Assembly: GCA_051025295.1 (NCBI GenBank)
Contig: JBMGJV010000004.1
Length of the DNA: 64,000 nt
Direction: 5' to 3' (one strand)
Origin: KBS-83 sp051025295
GTDB lineage: Bacteria > Acidobacteriota > Terriglobia > Terriglobales > Acidobacteriaceae
In this document: piece after piece, positions 41,291 through 49,268 of the stretch
Numbering within the stretch: position 1 is the first letter of the stretch
How the letters are laid out: each line of letters starts with the position of its first letter
Made by a program: the position numbers and the translations under genes
Notes under the pieces: generated by a model
Database searches by the model: none
Told to the model about the DNA's origin: nothing
The model's input: the letters and a program-made list of their open reading frames with translations, nothing else

Positions 41291-43864
41291 TCAGAACTTC
41301 ACTTCCAGGTTCAACTGCATGCGGCGAGGCGGCTGCGCGCTGACCGGATGCCCGAAGAATGGCGAGGACACCACGCCAACGTACGTGATGTCGTTGGCGT
41401 GATTGAGCACGTTGAACGAGTTGACCGAGATGGTGGCGGTGGGCGTCTTCGCCTTGCCTCGTTCGAGTGAGAAGCTTCGCGCCAGGTTCAGGTCGAGATC
41501 GAGATAGCCGGGGCCGTGCAGCGAGTTGCGCCGAACGCCGGCGGGACGATCGAGCGGCAGGCCATCCCCGTTATCGTCATTGCCGGTCGTTACGTTGACG
41601 GGTGTGCCGGAGTAGGCTGACAGCGCGGTGCCGAAATCGAAGCCGCGCGGCAGCTTCCACGTCCCCAGCAGGTCCAGCTTGTGCCGGCGATCCGTGTCGG
41701 AGCGCGCCCAGTCCGCTTTCGGAGCATAACTGTCTGCCGGGAAGAACGTAACGCCGCTGGTGTTGTTGTACGTCTTGCCGAGGTTGTACTGCGCCTGTCC
41801 GCTGAAGAGATTGCCGATCCTGCCGCGAAAGGTGACCTCGAGCGAGTTGCTCTTCAGAGAGCCCTCGGACTGGAGTTCGCGAATCTGCCCGAAGGCATGG
41901 TTCGGTCGCGCGAGGTAGAAGGGCGGCTGCGGCGCATTCGCATCGACGGAGCGGAAGAGATCGATGCCGCGGGTGCCGACATAGTTCACCGCGAGCGAGC
42001 TCTTCTGTGTGAGCTGCCGTTCGATGCCGACTCCGCCCTGGAGCACATAGGGGATGCGCTGCCGCGGATCGAGGGCGACGATGCTGGTGGGCACGCTGGC
42101 GATCTGCTGCTCGGTAGCGGGATAGCTGGGACGGTCGACGATGAACCGCTGCAGGCGGACACCGTTGAAATGCAGCAGGTCGGCGATGGGGCCCGGGCCC
42201 GTACGATCGAAGAAGAGGCCTGCACCGCCGCGAATCACCGTATTGCCGCGCTGCTGTGGTGCGAACGCGAAGCTGAAGCGCGGCGCGAGGTCATGCGCGA
42301 TGTCGTGGAAGTAGTTCTGCCAGTAGTAGCGCACACCGGCGGCGACGGAGAGACGCGGTGACACGCGCACGGTGTCCTCGACGATGCCGGCCACGGTTCT
42401 CTCGAGGAAGGTGACGTGGCCCTGCCCGCGCTGCAGTGTGAAGGTGAATGGCGTGCGCGTGGCGTAGTCGGACAGGCTGGCGAACTGATACGTGCCGACG
42501 TGGTTGGTGAAGTCGTCGAAGCCGCGACGGCTGATGTCCGGGATATCGACGCCGAACTTCAGCTCCTGCCGGCCGTGCGTCCAGGTAAGGATGTCCGTGC
42601 CGTCGAAGTGATACTCAGTGCGCCGCGCATCGGCCTGCGCGCCACCACCGCTGAACGCGCCGGAGACAACGATGTGCGGCGCCTCGCTGAGGCTGCGGGT
42701 CTGGTTGTCGAAATGGCCAACGAGAAAGTGCAGTTGGTTCAGCAGCCGCGGCGAGAAGACGTACACGTGCCCGACATTGATCTCGTGCTCGAAGAAGAGC
42801 GTGTTCGTGGCGGCCTCAGCCAGCACGGTGCCCCCGACGCCGGCATTGCCAATCGTGCGGTGCTCATACGAGTAGCCGATCCAGAGCTGATTGGCCGTGC
42901 CATAGTCGTGAAAGACGCGGCCGGACAAGAAGTAGTGGCGCGTAGGATTTGGTACATTCTGCGTGACCGTGCCGCTGGGCAGCGCGGCGACCACGATGGC
43001 CTGCTGGTTGTCGTTGTCCTTGTCGAGGGATGCGAGGAAGGTCGTTTTCTTGTTCGCGGAGAGCGGCCCGGTGAGTGAGCCCTCGTAGTAGGTGCGCTGC
43101 TCGCCGGGCTTGATCACGGCGAACGGATTGCGCGCGTCAAAGAGCGAGTCGCGATAGAGGAAGTTGCCGGTACCGTGAAGTTGCGGCGTACCGCTCGCGG
43201 TGGTGATCTCGATCCGGGCGCGCCCCGGACGCGCGAACAGAGCTGTGTAGGGGTTCTGGTTAATCTTGACGCTCGCGACGGCTGAGGGCGTCACGCCGGG
43301 CCCATTCGCCTCTGCGCCGTTGACCACCAGCGTGATGCCGTTGGTGCCGGTCGCGTCGGGATTAAGGAAGCGCGAGAGCGCCGTGATGTAGTCCTGATCG
43401 AAGACAGGCAGCCGATCGAGTGCTTCGCGATCGACCGAGTTGGCGCTCTGGTTCTGGCCAATCTCGGTGCTGACGCGGGCAGAGGTGTCGCTCTCGCTGA
43501 CGGTGACTGCCTCCTCCACGCGGGCCAGCCGCAGCACCAGATGCAGCGGGGGCAACCGACCGTCGCCAACGCGAACTGCGGTGCGAAGTTGAGCGAACCC
43601 AGGCTGCTCCACCTCCACCGTGAACGCGCCAGTGGCGAGGCCGCGCAGCGTGAAGCTTCCGCCAGGCCCGCTGACCGTGCTTGCGACCTGATGTCCGTCC
43701 GGGGCCAGCACACGCAGATGGGCACCCGCGATGGCTGCGCCGGTGGGGTCGGCGACATCACCGGTTAGCACGGCTGCGCGTGCGGCGCTCTGGGCATGAG
43801 CGGGCGCAAGCGTGAAAGAAAACGGCAGGAGCAACACGAGCGCGGCGCGGAACAGACTAGGCAC
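41291..43864 (-). CDS. Oar-like TonB-dependent receptor with carboxypeptidase-regulatory domain
   Basis: An 857-residue outer-membrane protein. It has a signal peptide (about 1-24, RAALVLLLPFSFTLAPAHAQ). An N-terminal Ig-like carboxypeptidase-regulatory domain follows (about 30-115, VLTGDVADPTGAAIAGAHLR). A plug region contains REALDRLPVFDQDYITALSR and VKINQNPYTALFARPGRARI, and a long beta-barrel ends MQLNLEVKF with the C-terminal Phe typical of barrel-assembly signals. Such receptors, often in many copies in Acidobacteria, take up large ligands such as oligosaccharides. The start is a GTG giving a clean signal peptide. It converges on uvrB with a 10-base gap. The ligand is unknown. Confidence 0.88.
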   Translation of the reverse strand: MPSLFRAALVLLLPFSFTLAPAHAQSAARAAVLTGDVADPTGAAIAGAHLRVLAPDGHQVASTVSGPGGSFTLRGLATGAFTVEVEQPGFAQLRTAVRVGDGRLPPLHLVLRLARVEEAVTVSESDTSARVSTEIGQNQSANSVDREALDRLPVFDQDYITALSRFLNPDATGTNGITLVVNGAEANGPGVTPSAVASVKINQNPYTALFARPGRARIEITTASGTPQLHGTGNFLYRDSLFDARNPFAVIKPGEQRTYYEGSLTGPLSANKKTTFLASLDKDNDNQQAIVVAALPSGTVTQNVPNPTRHYFLSGRVFHDYGTANQLWIGYSYEHRTIGNAGVGGTVLAEAATNTLFFEHEINVGHVYVFSPRLLNQLHFLVGHFDNQTRSLSEAPHIVVSGAFSGGGAQADARRTEYHFDGTDILTWTHGRQELKFGVDIPDISRRGFDDFTNHVGTYQFASLSDYATRTPFTFTLQRGQGHVTFLERTVAGIVEDTVRVSPRLSVAAGVRYYWQNYFHDIAHDLAPRFSFAFAPQQRGNTVIRGGAGLFFDRTGPGPIADLLHFNGVRLQRFIVDRPSYPATEQQIASVPTSIVALDPRQRIPYVLQGGVGIERQLTQKSSLAVNYVGTRGIDLFRSVDANAPQPPFYLARPNHAFGQIRELQSEGSLKSNSLEVTFRGRIGNLFSGQAQYNLGKTYNNTSGVTFFPADSYAPKADWARSDTDRRHKLDLLGTWKLPRGFDFGTALSAYSGTPVNVTTGNDDNGDGLPLDRPAGVRRNSLHGPGYLDLDLNLARSFSLERGKAKTPTATISVNSFNVLNHANDITYVGVVSSPFFGHPVSAQPPRRMQLNLEVKF

Positions 43865-43923
43865 GAGAACAGGATCGCTTACGAGAGTTAATCAGGAGTG
43901 AAGGTACGGTGGTGAGGAACGCT

Positions 43924-43968
43924 GCGGGCCACTTGTCATAGCGGCCCGCGAGCGAAGTCCTACTTCGC
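43924..43968. other. Two adjacent hairpins at the end of the monooxygenase gene
   Basis: Read on the minus strand, a perfect 7-bp stem with a 3-base loop (43952-43968, GCGAAGT/ACTTCGC) spans the stop codon. A second perfect 7-bp stem with a 12-base loop (43924-43949, GCGGGCC/GGCCCGC) follows just downstream. No U-run is present. They may end transcription weakly or protect the mRNA end of this small gene. Confidence 0.4.
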
Positions 43969-44253
43969 GGCCAGGATTTCGAGCTTGTCGATCTGCGGGT
44001 CGCCGACGAGCAGGTCCTTGGCATTGGCCATCAGCGCTTTGGCGATCTCGCCGCTGAGGTGAGCGTCGCGCGCCGCGTCATCGGGAAAGGTGTCGAAGAT
44101 GCCGAAGCGTCCGCCACCCATCTTCACGGCATACCAGCGAACCGTGCCGGGCTCGCCCTGCGCGATCTGCAATGCGGACTTCAGAAAGTTCTCAACGATC
44201 TCTTCCTTGCCGGGCTTGGCCTGGACCAGGCCGAGCAATGCGTACTTCTCCAT
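43960..44253 (-). CDS. Antibiotic biosynthesis monooxygenase (ABM/YgiN-like) protein
   Basis: A 97-residue protein of the dimeric alpha+beta barrel fold. MEKYALLGLVQAKPGKEEIVENFLKSAL is the first strand-helix unit. GTVRWYAVKMGGGRFGIFDTFPDDAARDAHLSGEIAKAL carries the conserved F-D-x-F and DDAARDAHLSG helix seen in putative quinol monooxygenases. A metal- and cofactor-free oxygenase or small-molecule-binding role is likely by family. The ATG is fixed by AAGGAGG 8 bases upstream; the frame extends further but only through sequence without a start signal. It stands alone between the TonB receptor and the divergent zinc-ribbon gene. Confidence 0.85.
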   Translation of the reverse strand: MEKYALLGLVQAKPGKEEIVENFLKSALQIAQGEPGTVRWYAVKMGGGRFGIFDTFPDDAARDAHLSGEIAKALMANAKDLLVGDPQIDKLEILAAK

Positions 44254-44461
44254 AGCGACTGCCTCCTTGACACTACTGAACAGCAAGACTCCGGCCGTGG
44301 CAGAGTGCCTGAAGAAAGCGTAACCCGGCGGCGAGGAGTGCGCTCTGAGCCGGGTGAACGCAAAAAGAGTTGCGGGACGCAGACCGGGGCGTTGTATGGT
44401 AAGGCCGATCTCTGCAGCTTGCCCGGGCCCCGGCAGGGGTGATCGTGAAGGAGGTAGACAG

Positions 44462-44971
44462 ATGCGTTGTCCTGCCTGTTCGACTGAGAACCCGCCGGGC
44501 GCGGCGTTCTGCCAGCATTGCGGAACAGCCCTGGGCACGGCGCCACCGCCGACTGCAAGCGGCTACACGCAGGTTCCGCAGGGTGCCGTGCCCCCACCGG
44601 GCGCCGTACCACCCCCAACCTCGGGATACATGCCGGCACAAGCCGGGCTGAGCGACAACGTCGCCGGCGCGCTGGCCTACATCACGTTCATTCCGGCGCT
44701 GATCTTCCTGATCGTCGAGCCCTACTCACGGCGGCCGTTCGTGCGCTTCCACGCGTTCCAGTGCCTGGGGCTGACCGTAGCCTCGCTTGCGCTGCACTTC
44801 GCAATCGCGGCCACCGCGTTCGTTCTGCACTTCGTGGCGTTCCTGCTATCGGGACTGGTCAGCCTGGTGTTCTTCGTGTTCTGGCTGGTCTGCATCGTGA
44901 GCGCGGCGCAGGGGAAGAGCTTCAAAGTGCCGCTGATCGGTGACTTCGCCGCGCAGCAGGCCAATCGCTAG
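44462..44971 (+). CDS. Zinc-ribbon membrane protein (DUF4870-like)
   Basis: A 169-residue protein. A zinc ribbon opens the chain: CPACSTENPPGAAFCQHCG (four Cys). A flexible Pro/Gly/Thr linker with PPPGAVPPPTSGY-type repeats follows. The DUF4870-like membrane part has three to four helices (VAGALAYITFIPALIFLIVE; RFHAFQCLGLTVASLALHFA; GLVSLVFFVFWLVCIVSAAQ). The role is unknown. The ATG is fixed by AAGGAGGTAGACAG immediately upstream. The gene converges on the VWA protein and diverges from the monooxygenase. Confidence 0.82.
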   Translation: MRCPACSTENPPGAAFCQHCGTALGTAPPPTASGYTQVPQGAVPPPGAVPPPTSGYMPAQAGLSDNVAGALAYITFIPALIFLIVEPYSRRPFVRFHAFQCLGLTVASLALHFAIAATAFVLHFVAFLLSGLVSLVFFVFWLVCIVSAAQGKSFKVPLIGDFAAQQANR

Positions 44972-44985
44972 CGCGGTGAGCCCGG

Positions 44986-46260
44986 TTACTCAACCTCCTG
45001 GCGTGCGCGGTAGCCGTCGCGCGCCAGCACGTCGTACTTCAGGCTGTGGTGCTTCTCGTCCTGCATCTGCAGCGGCTTGCCTTCGTTGTCAACCAGCTCT
45101 ACCCGAATCTTGCGATAGCTGCCATCCTCCTTCGCATTCGTCGGGCGGTAGCTGATGACGTACTGGTTGCGAATGGACGAGTTGATGTCGCGGAAGATCT
45201 CCGGCATCTCGCCAGTGAAACGCGGGAAGTAAGCCTTGCCGCCGGTCATGGAGGCAAAGGTGCGGAGCTGGTTGTCGGCCTGCAGATAATCGATCTCGCG
45301 CGGACCGAACATGCCGCCCTGCGCGTTGCCGGTCAGGCGGGCAGTCTGGCCGGTGCCGACCGCGTAGATCGTTACGTTCGGCGTGGCCTTGACCTTCTGC
45401 AGGATCTTATCGAGCGTGATCTTCGAGAGCGTGTCCCGACCGGACCCGATGAAAATGACATACTTGCGTCCTTCCACGCGGGTCAGGCGGTCCAGCGTTT
45501 CGTAGAGCGCGTCGAAGGTGTCGGTCTCGCTGAAGCCAGGAATCTGCAGCGAGTTCAGCGACTGGTACACGACCCGCTTGTCCTGCGTGAAGTCGGTGAG
45601 GATGTGGGTGCGCAGATCGAAGGTGGCGACGGCCACGTAGTCGTCGGGGCGAAGCTGCTGGGCGAAGGCGTATGCGGCGTTCACCATGTCGTACAGAAAC
45701 CAGTAATTGGTTGAGGCGAACTCGCAGAGCAGCACGGCCGTGATGGGCGCCTGGGTGCGGCCGAAGGCTGTGATCTGCTGTGGCTGGCCGTCCTCGAAGA
45801 CACGGAAGTTGTCCTGCTTCAGGTTGGGGACGAACTGGTGCGTCTTCTGGAGCAGCACACCCACGTCTACGGTGACCACCGGCACGTTCACGCGGAGCGA
45901 GAAGTTCTCCAGCCCCTTCGGGTTCTTGACGGTAGGCGGAGGCGGCGGGGGCGGAATGTCCGCAGCCGGCGTCTTCTTGGGCAGCGCAATGGAACCGGAG
46001 TCGCCGCCGGGACCACCAGCTTCGGGCGAGCTCTGGCCCTGATCAGGCGCGGGCGTGGTGCCGGGAATCTGGTACTCGCCGTTGTGCTGTGGCTGCTGCG
46101 TTTGTCCGGCGGGCGGCTGCGCCGGGCTGGACTGCTGCTGCCCTGAGTTGGACTGCTGCTGCGTCTGGCCGGTGGGGGCGTCCTGCGACCACGCTGCGGG
46201 AGCGATGGCCAGGGTAAGGGCAAGGGCGAAAGTGAAACGAGTGAAGGCGTGCGCGACCAC
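44986..46260 (-). CDS. VWA-domain protein of the acidobacterial VWFA-related family
   Basis: A 424-residue secreted protein with a signal peptide (about 1-25, FALALTLAIAPAAWSQ). A long low-complexity Gln/Ser/Pro/Gly region follows (about 28-115), including an uninterrupted run of seven prolines. The VWA domain begins FSLRVNVPVVTVDVGVLLQK and contains FRVFEDGQPQQITAFGR, TDFTQDKRVVYQSLNSL and GRKYVIFIGSGRDTLSKITL. Where the metal-binding DxSxS motif is expected it reads LLCEFAST, so the metal site is atypical. The C-terminal YVISYRPTNAKEDGSYRKIRV is typical of the family. Start is GTG with AGAGG upstream. It is divergent from the S55 peptidase. Confidence 0.85.
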   Translation of the reverse strand: MVAHAFTRFTFALALTLAIAPAAWSQDAPTGQTQQQSNSGQQQSSPAQPPAGQTQQPQHNGEYQIPGTTPAPDQGQSSPEAGGPGGDSGSIALPKKTPAADIPPPPPPPTVKNPKGLENFSLRVNVPVVTVDVGVLLQKTHQFVPNLKQDNFRVFEDGQPQQITAFGRTQAPITAVLLCEFASTNYWFLYDMVNAAYAFAQQLRPDDYVAVATFDLRTHILTDFTQDKRVVYQSLNSLQIPGFSETDTFDALYETLDRLTRVEGRKYVIFIGSGRDTLSKITLDKILQKVKATPNVTIYAVGTGQTARLTGNAQGGMFGPREIDYLQADNQLRTFASMTGGKAYFPRFTGEMPEIFRDINSSIRNQYVISYRPTNAKEDGSYRKIRVELVDNEGKPLQMQDEKHHSLKYDVLARDGYRARQEVE

Positions 46261-46346
46261 TGTCAGACCTCTGTTTGTTAGACGTGGGAGCAGCGCCGTC
46301 CGCCATCGTGTTGGCGTCGGGGCAGCAACCGTCTACTGTAAAGGAC

Positions 46347-48179
46347 GTGGCAACCCACTGTTTTGACATCCTCCTTCCCGCCGGTTTGTGCGCCGCCTCC
46401 ACGCGGGCGCTGGCCAGCCTGGGGCTGGCGGCGGCCCTGCTGCTGCCTGCCGCCGCCGCCGGCCAGACCACCCAGCCCGGTCAGCCGGCGAAGCCGGTTC
46501 CGGCAGAGGTGCAGACGCCCCCGCCCCCGGCGAATCCGCCAGATTCGGTGAGCGCGGGTGTGATGCCGCTGGACCAGATTCACCGCGGGCAGCATGGCGT
46601 GGCGTACACGGTGTTCGAGGGCGTCAGACCGTCGGCGGTGGAGGTAGAGATCCTGGGCACGCTGCGCAATGCGCTCGGCCCGGGGCAGGACATGATCCTG
46701 GCGCGGCTGGGCGGCAAGGACGCGGTCTACACAGGCGTGGTCGCCGGGATGAGCGGCAGCCCCGTGTACATCGACGGCAAGCTGGCGGGGGCGCTCGCGT
46801 TCCGCATTGGCCAGTTTAGTAAGGAGCCGATCGCCGGGATTACGCCGATCCAGCAGATGCTGCAGGTGAAGGCGATGCCGGCGGAAGCAGCGCGCAACAC
46901 CAAAGGCAATGACGAAGTGCGGCCAATCGAGACGCCGCTGTTATTCAGCGGCTTCAGCCAGCAGGCCGTGGACACCTTCCGCGATCGCTTCGAGGCCAAC
47001 GGCCTGACGCCGGTGGTAGGCATCGGAGGCAGCTCAAGCAATGAGAAGCAGCCGGAGCCGATCGAGCCGGGCTCATCCGTCAGCGCGCTGCTGGTGCGCG
47101 GCGACCTGGAGATCGCTGCGACCTGCACGGCGACTTACGTGGATAAGCAGCAACTGCTCGCTTGTGGCCACCCGATCACTCAGACCGGCTCCGTATCCGT
47201 GCCGATGACCAAGGCTGCCGTGGTGGCGACCCTGCCCTCTCCGCTGAATGCGTTCAAGATCGTGAACACGACCGAGGAGGTTGGGGCGTTCACGCAGGAC
47301 CGGCAGACGGCTATACGGGGCGAATTTGGAGCGAAGGCGCAGATGGTGCCCGTCACGGTGACCTTCCGCACGGGCAATACGGTCAGCCGCGTGGTGCACT
47401 TCGATGTGGCGGACAGTCCCGATCTGACGCCGGTGCTGATGCTGACCTCGATTTATCAGTCGCTGATGCAGAACAACAGCTATGCCGCCGAGACGACCTA
47501 CAGTATGCGCGAACGCATCCAGGTGGAAGGCGCGCCCGAGGTGGACCTGACGCGCTTCACCGCGCCCGGAGCGGGGCTGCCGGCGGCGCTGGGCGCAACG
47601 CTGCAGGTGGGCGAGCCGTTCGTGCAGATCTATGGCAATCCCGCGCGGCGCGGCGTGTTGCGCTCGGTGTCGCTCGATGTGGATGCAGTGCCCGGCCGCC
47701 AGAGTGTCGAGATTGAAGGCGTCGATCGCGCAGGTGGACCTGTGCACGCTGGCGAAACGGTGTCACTGCGGGTGACGCTGCGCCCCTACCGCGGCGAGAA
47801 TCGCACGGTGAATATTCCGGTGACACTGCCCGCGACCTTGCCGCCCGGGCCGGTACGCATCGCCTTCTCGGACGCGGCCACAGTCGATCACATGATCGAA
47901 TCGCCGTTGCAGCACCTGAGCTTGAACGACACGGTGGCTGCGCTGAACGCAACGCATGCCAACGACCGTCTGTACGTCACGCTGCTATCGCCATCGCCAC
48001 AGGCACGACTCGACGGCCGCACGCTGAGCGCGCTGCCCATATCGATGGCCAACGTGCTCGACCCGCTGCGGGCAAATCGCACGCTCACGCTCAATGGCGA
48101 ATCGGCGGTTGCGATAACATCAGTCCCCATGGATGCAGTCGTGACCGGCAACCAGGTAACGACGCTGCAGTTGGAATAG
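46347..48179 (+). CDS. SpoIVB-type (S55) peptidase domain protein
   Basis: A secreted or membrane-anchored protein of about 610 residues. The peptidase region has GVMPLDQIHRGQHGVAYTVFEG, then GMSGSPVYIDGKLAGALAF with the likely catalytic Ser138, and LACGHPITQTGSVSVPMTKAAV. Together these match the S55 family named after the sporulation protease SpoIVB. In non-spore-formers its target is unknown. The long C-terminal half is beta-rich (RVTLRPYRGENRTVNIPVTL). The start is unresolved: GTG at 46347 precedes a plausible signal sequence (ALASLGLAAALLLPAAAAG), but the frame opens at 46275 and no good ribosome-binding site is seen. Confidence 0.82.
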   Translation: MATHCFDILLPAGLCAASTRALASLGLAAALLLPAAAAGQTTQPGQPAKPVPAEVQTPPPPANPPDSVSAGVMPLDQIHRGQHGVAYTVFEGVRPSAVEVEILGTLRNALGPGQDMILARLGGKDAVYTGVVAGMSGSPVYIDGKLAGALAFRIGQFSKEPIAGITPIQQMLQVKAMPAEAARNTKGNDEVRPIETPLLFSGFSQQAVDTFRDRFEANGLTPVVGIGGSSSNEKQPEPIEPGSSVSALLVRGDLEIAATCTATYVDKQQLLACGHPITQTGSVSVPMTKAAVVATLPSPLNAFKIVNTTEEVGAFTQDRQTAIRGEFGAKAQMVPVTVTFRTGNTVSRVVHFDVADSPDLTPVLMLTSIYQSLMQNNSYAAETTYSMRERIQVEGAPEVDLTRFTAPGAGLPAALGATLQVGEPFVQIYGNPARRGVLRSVSLDVDAVPGRQSVEIEGVDRAGGPVHAGETVSLRVTLRPYRGENRTVNIPVTLPATLPPGPVRIAFSDAATVDHMIESPLQHLSLNDTVAALNATHANDRLYVTLLSPSPQARLDGRTLSALPISMANVLDPLRANRTLTLNGESAVAITSVPMDAVVTGNQVTTLQLE

Positions 48180-48233
48180 GCACGGGCTCATCACCGCCCT
48201 GCACTCACGATCCACAGACCACCTGAGGGAACG

Positions 48234-49241
48234 ATGGCAGAGATCCGAGGCTACGCAACGCACGCAGCCGGCGCCGAATTGCTCGCATTCCGCTACTCCG
48301 TTGACGATATTCGAGCGGACGAGGTGGAGGTACGTATCAGCCACTGCGGTGTGTGCCGCAGTGACCTGCACCTGATCGACAACGACTGGACGGTCAGCAA
48401 GTACCCGTTCGTTCCCGGGCACGAGATCATCGGTACGATCTCCGAAGTCGGCAGCGCCGTGCACCACCTGAAGCCCGGTGACCGCGTCGGCGTGGGTTGG
48501 CAGGCGAACAGCTGCGGCCATTGCGCTTGGTGCCGCGGCGGGCAGGAGCACCTGTGTGCAGAGGCGCAGCCCACCTGCGTGCATCGCCACGGCGGGTTTG
48601 CGGAGGCGGTGCGCGTGTCCGCGCGCTTCGCCGTCCCTATACCCGAGGCGCTCTCGAGCCAGACCGCAGCCCCGCTGCTCTGCGCCGGAGTCACGGTCTA
48701 CACGCCGATGCGCACGTACGGGGTCTCTCCCGCGTCTCGCGTCGGCGTGGTAGGCATCGGTGGCCTGGGGCACGTCGCGCTGCAGTTCGCAAATGTGTTC
48801 GGCGCCGAGGTGACTGCGTTCTCGAGTTCGCATGGCAAAGAGGAAGAGGCGAAGTCGTTCGGCGCGCACCACTACTGCAACACGCGTGAGAGCAAGAACG
48901 TGAAGGCGCTGGGCGGCTCGTTCGACCTGATTCTTTCGAGCGTGCACGCGGAGCAGGATTGGACCGGGCTGATCGGAACCTTACGACCCGCTGGCGTACT
49001 GTGCCTGCTGGGTGCGCCGGCGCGGCCCTTGCAGCTCCCTGCAGCGGCCCTGGTGTTGTCAGCCAAGGCGGTCGCGGGCAGCAACACCGGCAGTCCACTG
49101 ATGATCGCCGAAATGCTCGACGTCGCGGCACGCCACAAGGTCGCGGCGCAGGTCGAGTGCTACCCCATGGCGCGCATTAACGAGGCGATCGGCAAAGTGC
49201 GACGCGGAACTGTGCGCTATCGCGCGGTGCTGAGCAACTGA
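48234..49241 (+). CDS. Zinc-dependent alcohol dehydrogenase (cinnamyl-ADH-like)
   Basis: A 335-residue medium-chain dehydrogenase. The catalytic zinc ligands are Cys38 and His63 (ISHCGVCRSDLHLID; PGHEIIGTISEVG). Four structural-zinc Cys lie in SCGHCAWCRGGQEHLC. The nucleotide-binding site is VGVVGIGGLGHVALQFANVF. These features, and the YPFVPGHE context, fit the NADP-dependent cinnamyl-alcohol/YahK-like group that reduces a wide range of aldehydes. Substrate cannot be specified. A GAGGGAACG site precedes the ATG. It is on the same strand as the S55 peptidase, 54 bases downstream, but no functional link is evident. Confidence 0.92.
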   Translation: MAEIRGYATHAAGAELLAFRYSVDDIRADEVEVRISHCGVCRSDLHLIDNDWTVSKYPFVPGHEIIGTISEVGSAVHHLKPGDRVGVGWQANSCGHCAWCRGGQEHLCAEAQPTCVHRHGGFAEAVRVSARFAVPIPEALSSQTAAPLLCAGVTVYTPMRTYGVSPASRVGVVGIGGLGHVALQFANVFGAEVTAFSSSHGKEEEAKSFGAHHYCNTRESKNVKALGGSFDLILSSVHAEQDWTGLIGTLRPAGVLCLLGAPARPLQLPAAALVLSAKAVAGSNTGSPLMIAEMLDVAARHKVAAQVECYPMARINEAIGKVRRGTVRYRAVLSN

Positions 49242-49268
49242 GGGCCTGCGAGTAGACTGAAGCCACCC

